Shown here in pieces: positions 17,778-26,800 of a DNA stretch of 64,000 nucleotides; positions within the stretch are counted from its first letter, which is position 1, and the number at the start of each line of letters is the position of its first letter. The notes under the pieces are model-generated. The model saw only the letters and a list, made by a program, of their open reading frames with translations. It was not told the origin of the DNA and searched no databases. The translations under genes and the position numbers were made by a program. This DNA is from Sporosarcina sp. NCCP-2716 (GTDB lineage Bacteria; Bacillota; Bacilli; Bacillales_A; Planococcaceae), in the NCBI RefSeq assembly GCF_023707985.1, contig NZ_BRCF01000004.1:62001-126000 (forward strand), in the 5' to 3' direction.

Positions 17778-18841
17778 GCGAAATCAGCCAGAGCGGCATG
17801 GAACAGCTGCTGATGAAGCTGTATGACCGCTCCGCGGAAGCCATCTTCTTCTTTGACCGGGACAACCGGGTGATCACCATGAACAAAGCGGCAGAGCAGA
17901 TTCTCGACCCGCAAGTGAGCGAGCTCATGAAAGCCGGAAGCAAGGGAGCGATCTGCATGGCGTGCAAAGGGTTCACGAGTGCAGAGGAAGAACGGACCTG
18001 CGTCGCCTGCTACATGTCCGATCCGGACCGTGACATCCCGTCGTTCCAGGTGTTTCTGGAGACAGCGGGAAGAGGAATCGTCCCCTACACCGGCAGCATC
18101 CAGATGATCGACCGGGAACAGGGTATCCGCGCTTTCATGCTCCGCGATCTGACGGAACAGTTTAAGACACAGGAGACGCTCCATCAGACAACACTCGTCA
18201 AACGGGTCATCAAAGCCCAGGAAGACGAACGCAAACGCATTTCCCGGGAGCTGCATGACAGTGTGGCACAGGAAATGCTCAGTTCGCTCGTCGATCTGCG
18301 CGTCCTGAAATATATGAGTGCCGAAGAAGATGTGCTGAAGAAAGTGAAACAGACGGAAGGCTCGCTCATGCGGCTGCTGGACGACATCCGGCACCTTTCC
18401 GTGCAGCTTCGTCCGGCGACATTGGATGATCTCGGACTGCAGGCGGCATTCCGCACGCATTTCAAATGGATCGAGAAGAACTACGGGCTGCTCGTCAATT
18501 TCGACAGTTCGATCCAATCGCAGCGGTTCGATGAAGAAGTCGAGACGGTCGTCTACCGTGTCTGTCAGGAAGCGGTGTTCAACGCATTGAAATACGCGGG
18601 CATCGAGGAAGTGGATGTATCGCTGCAAGTGACGGATAAGGAACTGAAGCTCACCGTCCGCGACAGAGGTACCGGGTTCGACCTGAATGCACCTGAATTC
18701 AAAGGGACCGGGCTCGGCCTGTACGGCATGAAGGAACGTGCAGAGCTGGTGGATGCCGATTTGACGCTGCAGTCAGGCATCGGCACAGGAACGACGATCG
18801 AATTGACCGTTCCTCTGAAGGGAAGGGGAGACGGGAAATGA
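17774..18841 (+). CDS. nreB: Oxygen-sensing Fe-S histidine kinase NreB
   Basis: A soluble 355-residue kinase. The N-terminal PAS domain carries four Cys in the spacing expected for the oxygen-labile 4Fe-4S cluster: Cys61, Cys64, Cys76 and Cys79. A HisKA_3 dimerisation segment follows with the phospho-acceptor His161 ([11 protein letters not shown]), then an HATPase domain with DRGTGFD and [12 protein letters not shown] (G-boxes). Without oxygen the intact cluster favours autophosphorylation and transfer to NreC. TTG start (AGTGAGGAG upstream) overlaps nreA by 4 bases. Confidence 0.94.
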   Translation: MSEISQSGMEQLLMKLYDRSAEAIFFFDRDNRVITMNKAAEQILDPQVSELMKAGSKGAICMACKGFTSAEEERTCVACYMSDPDRDIPSFQVFLETAGRGIVPYTGSIQMIDREQGIRAFMLRDLTEQFKTQETLHQTTLVKRVIKAQEDERKRISRELHDSVAQEMLSSLVDLRVLKYMSAEEDVLKKVKQTEGSLMRLLDDIRHLSVQLRPATLDDLGLQAAFRTHFKWIEKNYGLLVNFDSSIQSQRFDEEVETVVYRVCQEAVFNALKYAGIEEVDVSLQVTDKELKLTVRDRGTGFDLNAPEFKGTGLGLYGMKERAELVDADLTLQSGIGTGTTIELTVPLKGRGDGK

Positions 18842-19485
18842 GAATTATCATCGCAGACGACCACGCAGTCGTCAGAAGCGGGTTTGCGCACATACTGAAC
18901 TACCAGCAGGACATGGAAGTTGTCGCAACCGCGGCGGACGGCCTGGAAGCATACGATCTGGTGGCCAGGCACAAACCGGACGTCCTGCTCATGGACTTGA
19001 GCATGCCTCCTGGCGAAAGCGGCCTGATCGCCACCGGGAAGATCAAAGAAGACTTCCCGGATACGAAAGTCGTCATCCTGACAATGTACGATGACGAGGA
19101 ATACCTGTTCCACGTGCTGAAGAGCGGCGCGTCGGGCTATGTCCTGAAAAACTCGCCCGACGACGAACTGTTCACGGCGATCCGGACGGTCTATGACGGC
19201 GGGACGTACATCCAGCCGTCGATGGCGACGTCGCTCGTGCGGGAGTTCGTCAAGAAGGACGGCGATCAGGTCGAGACCGATCCATTCAAGATTTTGTCGA
19301 AGCGGGAAATCGAAGTGCTGCCTCTCGTAGCAAAAGGGTATGGAAACAAAGAGATTGCGGAAATGCTCTATATCTCCGTGAAGACGGTCGAAGCCCACAA
19401 AGCGAAACTGATGGAAAAGCTGAACTTGAAAAGCAAACCGGAGCTCGTCGAGTACGCGCTCAAAAAGAAGTTCTTGAATTTCTGA
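18838..19485 (+). CDS. nreC: NarL/LuxR-type response regulator NreC
   Basis: A 215-residue two-domain regulator: receiver with acidic Asp7-Asp8, phospho-acceptor Asp53 (LLMDLSMP) and the switch Lys near residue 104; LuxR-type helix-turn-helix at about 150-210 ([21 protein letters not shown] and the [15 protein letters not shown] recognition helix). It probably binds the palindrome at 10623-10636 to activate narG. Overlaps nreB by 4 bases. Confidence 0.94.
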   Translation: MRIIIADDHAVVRSGFAHILNYQQDMEVVATAADGLEAYDLVARHKPDVLLMDLSMPPGESGLIATGKIKEDFPDTKVVILTMYDDEEYLFHVLKSGASGYVLKNSPDDELFTAIRTVYDGGTYIQPSMATSLVREFVKKDGDQVETDPFKILSKREIEVLPLVAKGYGNKEIAEMLYISVKTVEAHKAKLMEKLNLKSKPELVEYALKKKFLNF

Positions 19486-19522
19486 CCCGTGTCAGTGTCA
19501 TGACGGAAACGGAGGCAGCAGG

Positions 19523-20047
19523 ATGGACACGAAACGATTCAAATTCGATTTGCCTGCGCTGCAGGTATTAGAAAACGAACACCAGTATTTGACGTATCTC
19601 ATGGACAATTGGCATCCGATCGTCCTCGGCTTCGAAAACCGCATCTATTCACCCGAAGAAGGCCGAGAAGCGATCCAGTCGCTGCGCCGGGCGCTCATCG
19701 AGTTCATCGAGCCGTTCAAGAACCATACCGACAAGGAAGAGGAGATCCTGTTTCCGGAACTCGCGCAATACGTCGGCAGTGAGCAGGGGCCGGTGAAGGC
19801 GGTGGAAGAGGAGCACGATGAGCTCGATGCGTACATCGGCCACTTCCTGCACCATACGCGCGGCGGTCTGGAAGAGATGTCCCTCGCCGATCTCGAGGCG
19901 GTCGCAAAAGACGCCGGAGAAGCCTATGAAGCGATCACCGTCCACTTCATCAAAGAAGAAGCCATCGTCTTTCCGATGGTGGAGTCGATGCTGCGGATAG
20001 AGCAGCAGGATGCGCTGTTCGACAAACTGTACACACCGATCGCCTGA
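19523..20047 (+). CDS. Hemerythrin-like (HHE) protein
   Basis: A 174-residue four-helix bundle with His and Glu in the hemerythrin pattern: ENEHQYLTYLMDNWH at the start, FKNHTDKEEEILFPEL, EEEHDELDAYIGHFLHH, and VHFIKEEAIVFPMVE. Such proteins bind a di-iron centre. Its place between nreC and narK suggests handling of oxygen or nitric oxide made during nitrate respiration, or repair of the NreB/NarGH iron-sulphur centres, but no function can be fixed from sequence. It lies 37 bases after nreC with GGAGGCAG upstream of ATG. Confidence 0.85.
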   Translation: MDTKRFKFDLPALQVLENEHQYLTYLMDNWHPIVLGFENRIYSPEEGREAIQSLRRALIEFIEPFKNHTDKEEEILFPELAQYVGSEQGPVKAVEEEHDELDAYIGHFLHHTRGGLEEMSLADLEAVAKDAGEAYEAITVHFIKEEAIVFPMVESMLRIEQQDALFDKLYTPIA

Positions 20048-20109
20048 TCCGATCCGGTGGCAACTGATGCAATTCGCCTTTCATTCTCTATAGAAATGGA
20101 CTGATATGG

Positions 20110-21600
20110 ATGATCAAGAAAGTGCAACTGCCGCTGCAGACGGCTAACTTAGTAGTTGGGTTCATGGTCTGGGTGCTCATTTCGTCACTCCTGCCGTTCA
20201 TCCGGGAGGACGTCGCCATTCCGGCATCCCGCGTGGCGATCATCACGGCTGTACCGGTCGTTCTCGGTTCGGTGCTGCGGATCCCGCTAGGATACTATGC
20301 TAATATATTCGGAGCCCGAATCGTTTTTGCGATAAGTTTCATTTTGCTGCTTTTCCCAGTGTTTTACATAAGCGCCGCTTCGACGTTCACCGATCTGATC
20401 ATCGGCGGGACGTTCCTCGGTATCGGCGGAGCCGTCTTCTCGGTCGGCGTCACGTCCCTGCCGAAGTACTATCCGAAAGAAAAGCACGGTCTCGTCAACG
20501 GGATCTACGGGATGGGCAACGTCGGGACGGCGGTCACGACATTTGCAGCGCCCGTGCTCGCCACCCAGTTCGGCTGGAGTGTGACGGTCAAGCTGTATCT
20601 GATCCTCCTGCTCGCATTCGCTGCGCTGAACTTCGTACTCGGTGACCGCAAGGAGCCGAAAGTGAAAGCGTCGATGGTCGCGCAGATCAAAGGCGTCTAC
20701 AAGAAAGAGAAACTATGGTTCTTCTCGCTGTTCTACTTCATCACCTTCGGGGCGTTCGTCGCCTTCACGATCTTCCTGCCGAACTTCCTCGTCGACTACT
20801 TCGACTTGGAAAAAGTCGATGCAGGGATGCGGACCGCAGGGTTCATCGTCGTAGCGACGCTGTTCCGTCCGGTCGGCGGCTGGCTCGCGGACCGGTTCCA
20901 GCCGCTGTTCCTGCTGATGGGCGTGTTCGCCGGACTGACCGTGGCCGGTGTGATCCTCGCGTTTTCACCATCCATCGGGCTGTATACGGCCGGCAGCATG
21001 CTGATCGCCCTGTCCGCCGGGATCGGCAACGGGGTCATCTTCAAACTCGTGCCGTTCTACTTCAGTAAACAGGCGGGGACTGCGAACGGCATCGTATCGA
21101 TGATGGGCGGACTCGGCGGGTTCTTCCCGCCGCTGCTGCTGTCGGCAGTGCACGGCATGACCGGTTCCTATTCGATCGGTTTCATGGCATTTGCACAGTT
21201 CTCACTCGTCAGTCTCGTGCTCGTCCTCTGGCTGTACTATATGGACCGCCTTTCGCTTGCGAAAGATGTGTTCGATTCGACCGGCCAGGGCATCCTCGTG
21301 ACGGATCCGACAGGCAAGATCCTGTCCGTCAACCCGGCGTTCTCGGAACTGACAGGGTATTCGGAAGAGGAGATCCTCGGGAAGAATCCGAAAGTCCTCA
21401 GTTCCGGCCGCCAGCCGAAAGAGTTCTACACGACAATGTGGGGCGTGATCGGCGACGAAGGATCCTGGCAGGGACAAATGTGGAACAAACGGAAAGACGG
21501 CAGTGAGTATCTGGAGCTGCTCACCATCAACGCCGTGAAAAATGCGGATGGCGACGTGACCCGTTACGTCGGCACCTTCACGGATATTACACCAGCATGA
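20110..21600 (+). CDS. narK: NarK-type nitrate/nitrite transporter with C-terminal PAS domain
   Basis: Residues 1-381 form a 12-helix major-facilitator transporter of the nitrate/nitrite porter group: signature GNVGTAVTTFAAP, GGWLADRF, and GIGNGVIFKLVPF and GGLGGFFPP (the glycine-rich nitrate motifs). Residues 382-496 form a complete PAS domain (LVTDPTGKILSVNPAFSELT, TGYSEEEILGKNP, KDGSEYLELLTINAV, TRYVGTFTDIT) ending the protein, with no output domain. The protein would import nitrate and export nitrite; the PAS part may sense redox state or a ligand, or may be a docking site. The ribosome site is weak (AATGGA), and the start is set by the first helix. Confidence 0.92.
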   Translation: MIKKVQLPLQTANLVVGFMVWVLISSLLPFIREDVAIPASRVAIITAVPVVLGSVLRIPLGYYANIFGARIVFAISFILLLFPVFYISAASTFTDLIIGGTFLGIGGAVFSVGVTSLPKYYPKEKHGLVNGIYGMGNVGTAVTTFAAPVLATQFGWSVTVKLYLILLLAFAALNFVLGDRKEPKVKASMVAQIKGVYKKEKLWFFSLFYFITFGAFVAFTIFLPNFLVDYFDLEKVDAGMRTAGFIVVATLFRPVGGWLADRFQPLFLLMGVFAGLTVAGVILAFSPSIGLYTAGSMLIALSAGIGNGVIFKLVPFYFSKQAGTANGIVSMMGGLGGFFPPLLLSAVHGMTGSYSIGFMAFAQFSLVSLVLVLWLYYMDRLSLAKDVFDSTGQGILVTDPTGKILSVNPAFSELTGYSEEEILGKNPKVLSSGRQPKEFYTTMWGVIGDEGSWQGQMWNKRKDGSEYLELLTINAVKNADGDVTRYVGTFTDITPA

Positions 21601-21668
21601 TACGGGGGACGGCCGGCTCGACCGGCAGTCCTCTGCTTGCGTTCATCTAAAGAAAAGGGGGGTCCAAT

Positions 21669-22688
21669 GTGGAAGAGCGGTATTCGAGACAAGTGCTGTT
21701 TTCGCCGATCGGGGAGTCAGGACAGGAGAAGCTGCAGCACGCCCATGCGTTCGTGCTCGGATGCGGGGCGCTCGGTTCGGCGATCGCCGAGACGCTCGTC
21801 CGCGCAGGGATCGGCAGGCTGACGATCGCCGACCGGGATTATGTCGAGCCGTCCAACCTGCAGCGTCAGCAGCTGTTCACTGAAGAGGATGCCGTGCGTG
21901 GCGTGCCGAAAGTGGTGGCGGCGAAAGCCCGGCTGCTTGCGATCCGCAGCGATGCCTCCATTGAAACGATCCTCGATCACGTGGACGGAGACGTACTCGA
22001 GCGGGCCGCACGTGATGCGGATATTCTGCTGGACGCGACCGATAATTTCGAGGCCCGGCTCCTGCTGAACGATTTTGCCTGGAAGCACGGCATCCCATGG
22101 GTGTACGGTGCGTGTGTCGGCAGCACGAGCACGGTCTTTCCGTTCATCCCCGGCAGGACGCCCTGCTTCCGCTGCCTGCTGCCTGCGCTGCCTTCCGTGA
22201 ACGAGACGTGCGATACGGCGGGGGTGATTGCGCCGGCTGTGCAGATCACGGCAGCGAACCAGAGTGCAGAAGCGCTGAAATGGCTGACGGGCAATGAGCA
22301 GGCGATGCGGACGAAGCTGCTGCACGCGGACATCTGGTACAACACTCAGGTGGAAGCGGGGATATCGCGCCTGAAGAAGGAAACTTGCGCGACGTGCGGC
22401 GGCGAGCCGTCCTACCCGTCGCTGCATGCGGAAACCGGCACGCAGTATGCAGTGCTGTGCGGCCGCGATACGGTGCAGATCATCCCGGACGCGGAGCGGC
22501 GCCTGACAGGCGAAGACGTCAGGCGGGTTGCGGAACGGCTCGGGACGATGGGCAAGCACAACGCCTATTTCACCGAATTCACCGCAGACGGCTACCGCTG
22601 CGTCGGGTTCTCGAATGGCCGGCTGCTCGTCCACGGACTGAAGGACATGCAGAAAGGCCGCAAGATCTATCATCAGCTGTTCGGATAA
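21669..22688 (+). CDS. moeB: Molybdopterin-synthase adenylyltransferase (ThiF/MoeB family)
   Basis: A 339-residue E1-like enzyme that adenylates the C-terminal glycine of MoaD. The N-terminal Rossmann part has the GCGALGSAIAETLVRAGIG nucleotide loop, the conserved Arg/Asp set (RDYVEPSNLQRQ) and DATDNFEAR. Two CxxC pairs, CFRC (mid-protein) and CATC (about residue 240), form the zinc site of MoeB/ThiF. GTG start follows AAGGGGGG. The C-terminal 90 residues form a further small domain of unclear role. It heads the cofactor cluster, 68 bases after narK. Confidence 0.9.
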   Translation: MEERYSRQVLFSPIGESGQEKLQHAHAFVLGCGALGSAIAETLVRAGIGRLTIADRDYVEPSNLQRQQLFTEEDAVRGVPKVVAAKARLLAIRSDASIETILDHVDGDVLERAARDADILLDATDNFEARLLLNDFAWKHGIPWVYGACVGSTSTVFPFIPGRTPCFRCLLPALPSVNETCDTAGVIAPAVQITAANQSAEALKWLTGNEQAMRTKLLHADIWYNTQVEAGISRLKKETCATCGGEPSYPSLHAETGTQYAVLCGRDTVQIIPDAERRLTGEDVRRVAERLGTMGKHNAYFTEFTADGYRCVGFSNGRLLVHGLKDMQKGRKIYHQLFG

Positions 22689-22701
22689 GGAGAGGATTGC
22701 C

Positions 22702-23208
22702 ATGCATAAGGAACGAACGGACGATCCACGCAGGCTGAGTGTCTGCGTGCTGACCGTCAGCGATACACGGACGGAAGAAGACGACAACAGCGGCCGGCTC
22801 ATCCGCGAAACGATGGAGGAAGCGGGGCATACGATCTATTCCCGGCAGATCTGCCCGGACGATAAAAACGCGATCCTGAAAGCGGTCGAGTCGTGGGTCG
22901 GCAAGAAAACCGTCGACGTCATCGTCATCACCGGGGGGACGGGGATCAGCTATCGTGACGTTACGATCGAGACGATCCGCCCATTCTTCACGAAGGAACT
23001 GAACGGATTCGGCGAGCTGTTCCGCTACATCAGCTATGCAGAAGACGTCGGGTCGAAAGCGCTTTTGAGCCGGGCGGCCGCAGGTGCAGTAGGCGAGAAA
23101 GTGCTGTTCGCGCTGCCCGGTTCGGTGAAGGCGGTCAGGCTGGCACTCGACCGGCTCGTCATGCCGGAGCTCATGCACATCCATGACGAACTGACGAAAC
23201 ATTTATGA
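22702..23208 (+). CDS. moaB: Molybdenum cofactor protein MoaB/MogA family (MPT adenylyltransferase)
   Basis: A 168-residue MoCF-fold protein with VLTVSDTRTEEDDNSG at the start, VIVITGGTGISYRDVTIE in the middle and LPGSVKAVRLAL near the end, all diagnostic of MoaB/MogA. It adenylates molybdopterin so that MoeA can insert molybdate. No separate MogA is seen here, so MoaB probably does that job. Starts 13 bases after moeB. Confidence 0.93.
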   Translation: MHKERTDDPRRLSVCVLTVSDTRTEEDDNSGRLIRETMEEAGHTIYSRQICPDDKNAILKAVESWVGKKTVDVIVITGGTGISYRDVTIETIRPFFTKELNGFGELFRYISYAEDVGSKALLSRAAAGAVGEKVLFALPGSVKAVRLALDRLVMPELMHIHDELTKHL

Positions 23209-23235
23209 GAACTGATGAAACATCTGTAAGCGGAC

Positions 23236-23269
23236 AGAAAAAGACGGGGGCGCTTGTTACGCCTCCGTC
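23236..23269 (-). terminator. Terminator of moaC (minus strand)
   Basis: On the minus strand GACGGAGGCG pairs with CGCCCCCGTC and is followed by TTTTT. The 5' arm includes the last moaC codons and its stop. Confidence 0.8.
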
Positions 23270-23751
23270 CTCGAGAAATCACCGTTCTTGCCGCCTGTCT
23301 TCGACTGCAGCATCGTCGGGCCGATCACCATTTCCTTGCCCGCCGCTTTGCACATATCGTAGACCGTCAGTGCTGTTGCAGAGGCTGCCGTCAGTGCCTC
23401 CATCTCCACACCGGTGAGACCGGTCGTCTTCACTTCCGCCCGGATAAGCACTTCGTAATGCTCCCGGGATTCATCGACATTCCAGTCGAACCGGATATCG
23501 ACACCGGTCAGGGGGAGCGGATGGCACATCGGGATGAGGGAAGCCGTATTTTTCGCGGCCATGATGCCGGCAACCTGTGCAACAGCAAAGACATCCCCTT
23601 TTTTGTTCGTTCCTTCTTTGATCTGCTGATAGATCGCTTCGTTCACGATGACGGACGTGCTGGCAACCGCAGTCCGTGCAGTGACCGGCTTATCCGACAC
23701 ATCGACCATCCGTGCGCGGCCCTGGTCGTTGAAGTGGGTGAGTTCAGACAT
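23257..23751 (-). CDS. moaC: Cyclic pyranopterin monophosphate synthase
   Basis: A 164-residue protein, second enzyme of molybdopterin synthesis, which converts the MoaA product 3',8-cyclo-GTP to cPMP. Typical MoaC blocks: [33 protein letters not shown] and [19 protein letters not shown] with the C-terminal [12 protein letters not shown]. Start at 23751 is chosen because AAAGGA lies 8-9 bases before that ATG; a longer reading upstream runs into the divergent moeA gene. It is the only gene of the cofactor cluster on the minus strand. Confidence 0.95.
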   Translation of the reverse strand: MSELTHFNDQGRARMVDVSDKPVTARTAVASTSVIVNEAIYQQIKEGTNKKGDVFAVAQVAGIMAAKNTASLIPMCHPLPLTGVDIRFDWNVDESREHYEVLIRAEVKTTGLTGVEMEALTAASATALTVYDMCKAAGKEMVIGPTMLQSKTGGKNGDFSRTEA

Positions 23752-23811
23752 TCGATTCATTCCTTTCAACTCTGATACACTCAGTATACCAGAAGAAAGC
23801 AGGTGCTTATT
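23752..23811. promoter_or_regulatory. Divergent moaC/moeA promoter gap
   Basis: Sixty bases separate the two divergent starts and must hold both promoters or leaders. An imperfect inverted repeat (CTGATAC ... GTATACCAG, 23772-23792) lies at its centre and supplies TATACC/TATCAG -10-like strings on the two strands. No Moco-riboswitch structure is apparent. Confidence 0.4.
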
Positions 23812-25065
23812 GTGGAAATGAGAACACCGATCCCCGTGGCGGAAGCAGTGGAACGTGTCATGCAGCACGTCCGCCCGGTGGAAACCGAAGAAGTGCCGCT
23901 GGACAGTGCGATGGGCCGTGTGCTCGCGGAACCGATCATCGCCCGCCACAGTGTCCCGCCGTTCGACCGCTCTCCATATGACGGGTTCGCGATACGTTCG
24001 ATGGACAGCGAAGGGGCGTCGGGTGACAGCCGAATCCCGTTCACCGTCATCGGGGAGATCGGTGCTGGCCACGTCGGAACGAAAACGGTCGGCCAACACG
24101 AGGCGTACCGGATCATGACAGGCGCCCAAATCCCGGACGGTGCGGATGCTGTTGTCATGTTCGAACAGACGGTGGAAACCGGAGACGGCTTCACAATCCG
24201 CAAACCGTTCAGCAGCGGGGAGAACATTTCACGCAAAGGCGAGGACGCGGCGGAAGGTGACACACTCATCGCGGCAGGCACGCGGATTCATCCCGGGACG
24301 ATCGCATTGCTCGCAACGTTCGGCTATGCCGAGGTGAAAGTTTCCCGGTTGCCGGTCGTCGGCGTGCTCGCAACGGGCACAGAGCTGCTCGGAATTGACG
24401 AAGAGCTGCAGCCGGGCAAGATCCGCAACTCGAACGGGCCGATGGCGGCTGCCCAGCTGGAACGGATCGGCATAAAAGCCCGCCACTACGGGACATCCGC
24501 CGATGACCTCGAAGCATGCACCGACCTCGTCAAACAGGCGCTCGCAGAATGCGATGCACTCATCACGACGGGCGGTGTGTCCGTCGGCGATTACGATCAT
24601 CTGCCTGCAATCTATGAAACACTCGGCGCCACCGTCCTGTTCAACAAAGTCGCCATGCGGCCTGGCAGTGTGACGACCGTCGCAGAACTGGATGGCAAAT
24701 TGCTGTTCGGCTTGTCCGGCAATCCATCCGCCTGCTTCACCGGCTTCGAACTGTTCGTCCGCCCTGCGCTGCTTTCAATGATGGGGGATACAGCTCCCTA
24801 CATGCCCCGCTTTAAAGCGAAATTGTCGGAAGATTTCAAGAAGCCGAATCCGTTCACGCGTTTCATCCGGGCAGTGTGGCAGATGGACGGGGACCGGATC
24901 ACCGCGGCACCGGCCGGCTTCAACAAATCGAACGCCGTCTCGTCGATCGCGCGGGGGAACTGCCTGATCGTCTTACCGAGCGGAACAAGAGGGTATGTAC
25001 AAGGTGATGAAGTCGACGTGCTGCTCGTCGGGTCGGAAACCGGGGCGAAGGACTGGGTGCTGTGA
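23812..25065 (+). CDS. moeA: Molybdopterin molybdenumtransferase
   Basis: About 417 residues with the four-domain MoeA pattern: [14 protein letters not shown] near the N-terminus, [45 protein letters not shown] with RNSNGPM, and [13 protein letters not shown] and [15 protein letters not shown] of the MoCF domain. It inserts molybdate into adenylated MPT. In-frame starts GTG 23803, GTG 23812 and ATG 23818 all compete; 23812 has AGGTG at 6 bases upstream. The stop overlaps mobB. Confidence 0.94.
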   Translation: MEMRTPIPVAEAVERVMQHVRPVETEEVPLDSAMGRVLAEPIIARHSVPPFDRSPYDGFAIRSMDSEGASGDSRIPFTVIGEIGAGHVGTKTVGQHEAYRIMTGAQIPDGADAVVMFEQTVETGDGFTIRKPFSSGENISRKGEDAAEGDTLIAAGTRIHPGTIALLATFGYAEVKVSRLPVVGVLATGTELLGIDEELQPGKIRNSNGPMAAAQLERIGIKARHYGTSADDLEACTDLVKQALAECDALITTGGVSVGDYDHLPAIYETLGATVLFNKVAMRPGSVTTVAELDGKLLFGLSGNPSACFTGFELFVRPALLSMMGDTAPYMPRFKAKLSEDFKKPNPFTRFIRAVWQMDGDRITAAPAGFNKSNAVSSIARGNCLIVLPSGTRGYVQGDEVDVLLVGSETGAKDWVL

Positions 25066-25571
25066 AGACACTCCATATCGTCGGCTTCAAGAACAGCGGC
25101 AAAACGACCTTGCTCGAACGCTGGATCGCACTTGCAAAAGCTTCCGGCCGATCGGTCGCCGTACTGAAGCACCATGGACACGGCGGTCCGCTTGACATGC
25201 CAGGAGACGGTACGGACTCGGAACGTTTTTTCCGGCAGGGGGCTGATGTGTCCCTAGCGGCAGGGGGCGGGACGAGTCAGGTGCTGCTGAACAGCGAACC
25301 GGATTTCGAGATCCTAAAGCAGCTTGCCAGTTTTGGCAGACCGGACGTCCTGCTGATCGAAGGCTATAAGAACGAACCGGGCGAAAAGGTCGTCCTCGTC
25401 CGTGGACCCGATGACTGGGAGACACTGCGGCAGCTCGAAGACATCCGTCTCATCGTGGGCGACGTGCCGGGAGCTTCTGCCGAAGTGATCGGCAGCCGCA
25501 GTGAAACCGGCCGGCTCGACAGCTGGTTTGCCGATTGGCTTGAGAAGGAGGAATTGGATGAAACCGTTTGA
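25062..25571 (+). CDS. mobB: Molybdopterin-guanine dinucleotide biosynthesis protein B
   Basis: A 169-residue P-loop GTPase-like protein: Walker A GFKNSGKTTL (residues 8-17), then VLKHHGHGG, and RPDVLLIEGYKNE. MobB assists MobA in forming the bis-MGD cofactor needed by NarG. GTG start inside the moeA stop region (4-base overlap), so translation is coupled. Confidence 0.93.
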   Translation: MKTLHIVGFKNSGKTTLLERWIALAKASGRSVAVLKHHGHGGPLDMPGDGTDSERFFRQGADVSLAAGGGTSQVLLNSEPDFEILKQLASFGRPDVLLIEGYKNEPGEKVVLVRGPDDWETLRQLEDIRLIVGDVPGASAEVIGSRSETGRLDSWFADWLEKEELDETV

Positions 25572-26004
25572 AGTCACAGAGTCGCCGATCGATCCCCAAA
25601 AGTATGCGGATTACGTGCTGCACACAGGGGCCGGTGCCGTGACACTGTTCACAGGGCACGTGCGCGAATGGACGCATGGCGTGCGCACCGTCTACCTGGC
25701 ATACGAAGCTTATGTGCCGATGGCTGAGAAGAAACTCGCGCAGATCGGCGAGGAGATGGAAGCGAAGTGGCCGGGCATCCGGACCGCCATCGCACACCGG
25801 ATCGGGGAACTGCATCTGTCCGACATCGCGGTCGTCATCGCGGTTTCATCCCCTCACCGGAAGGCGGCCTATGAAGCGAACGAATATGCGATCGAGCGGA
25901 TCAAGGAACTCGTGCCGATCTGGAAGAAAGAGATCTGGGAAGACGGCCAGGAATGGCAGGGCGCCCAGAAGAAATATCCTGACAAAGGAGCCGATGCGCA
26001 ATGA
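25558..26004 (+). CDS. moaE: Molybdopterin synthase catalytic subunit
   Basis: The 148-residue large subunit of MPT synthase. Seen: AGAVTLFTGHVREW, the YEAYVPMAEKKLAQI helix, IAHRIGELHLSDIAVVIAVSSPHR and the C-terminal VPIWKKEIWEDGQEW, the block that holds the catalytic Lys. ATG 25558 has GAAGGAGG upstream and overlaps the mobB stop by 14 bases; it also overlaps moaD by 4 bases. Confidence 0.95.
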   Translation: MKPFEVTESPIDPQKYADYVLHTGAGAVTLFTGHVREWTHGVRTVYLAYEAYVPMAEKKLAQIGEEMEAKWPGIRTAIAHRIGELHLSDIAVVIAVSSPHRKAAYEANEYAIERIKELVPIWKKEIWEDGQEWQGAQKKYPDKGADAQ

Positions 26005-26234
26005 TTCGAGTCAACTATTTCGCCAGACTGCGGGAACTGGCAGGCAAAGGGCAGGAAACGGTCGACCGCGAAGAGATGACCGTGCAGGAGCTGCTCGATT
26101 GGGCGGAAGATACGTATCCCGGTTTCGGGAAAGACGACGTCCAGGTCGCCGTGAACGAGGAGTATGCACTGCCGGGCGACCTGATCCGATCGGGCGACGA
26201 ATGTGCGTTCATCCCGCCTGTCAGCGGGGGCTGA
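26001..26234 (+). CDS. moaD: Molybdopterin synthase sulphur carrier subunit
   Basis: A 77-residue ubiquitin-like protein ending in Gly-Gly, the site adenylated by MoeB and then converted to thiocarboxylate. RVNYFARLRELAGKG at the N-terminus and FIPPVSGG at the C-terminus are typical. Overlaps moaE by 4 bases. Confidence 0.94.
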   Translation: MIRVNYFARLRELAGKGQETVDREEMTVQELLDWAEDTYPGFGKDDVQVAVNEEYALPGDLIRSGDECAFIPPVSGG

Positions 26235-26238
26235 GCCG

Positions 26239-26796
26239 ATGATCGGCATCGTGCTGGCCGGGGGGGAATCGAGACGGTTCGGTTCGCCGAAAGCGTTCGG
26301 TGAATACGGTGGGCGGTTTTTCTATGAATACGCCGCGGAGGCCCTCGCCCTGCACTGTATGGAAACGGTGATCGCAGCCCGTCCGGAATACGCAGACCGC
26401 TTTCCTGATGCGTATACCGTGATCCTGGACGTGCCGGAATATGCCGGACACGGACCGCTCGCCGGGATCCTGGCGGCGATGGAGACGATCGACAGCGACT
26501 GGTATGCGGTTCTGCCGTGTGACGTGCCGTTCGCGGACAGCCGGATTTTCGATGTGCTGCTTGCTCATCGGGAAGACGGCGGGGAGGTCATCGCGCTTGA
26601 AGCGGAGGACCGGCTCCATCCGCTGCTTTCGATCTGGCACCGCCGTTCGGCGCCGCGGATCCGGGAAGCATTGGAATCGGGCCGCCGGAGCGTGCGGCCG
26701 CTGATCGATACATGGGCGGACGGCAGCAGACTGCTGGAAGAGAATCCTGCCATTTTTGATAATGTGAACAGACCCGGACAACTGGAAGGGAGATGA
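26239..26796 (+). CDS. mobA: Molybdenum cofactor guanylyltransferase
   Basis: A 185-residue nucleotidyltransferase that attaches GMP to MPT to give MGD. The signature loop [13 protein letters not shown] is at residues 3-15 and the metal-binding [12 protein letters not shown] near 90. Start at 26239 removes 12 residues of out-of-family sequence and puts the LAGG motif at the usual distance; the AG-rich GCGGGGGC lies just upstream, at the end of moaD. Confidence 0.92.
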   Translation: MIGIVLAGGESRRFGSPKAFGEYGGRFFYEYAAEALALHCMETVIAARPEYADRFPDAYTVILDVPEYAGHGPLAGILAAMETIDSDWYAVLPCDVPFADSRIFDVLLAHREDGGEVIALEAEDRLHPLLSIWHRRSAPRIREALESGRRSVRPLIDTWADGSRLLEENPAIFDNVNRPGQLEGR

Positions 26797-26800
26797 CAGC

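Noticed and set aside
23836..24129. Upstream extension of moaC across moeA
   Set aside because: The extra residues have no MoaC similarity and lie on the antisense of moeA; a ribosome site marks the start at 23751.
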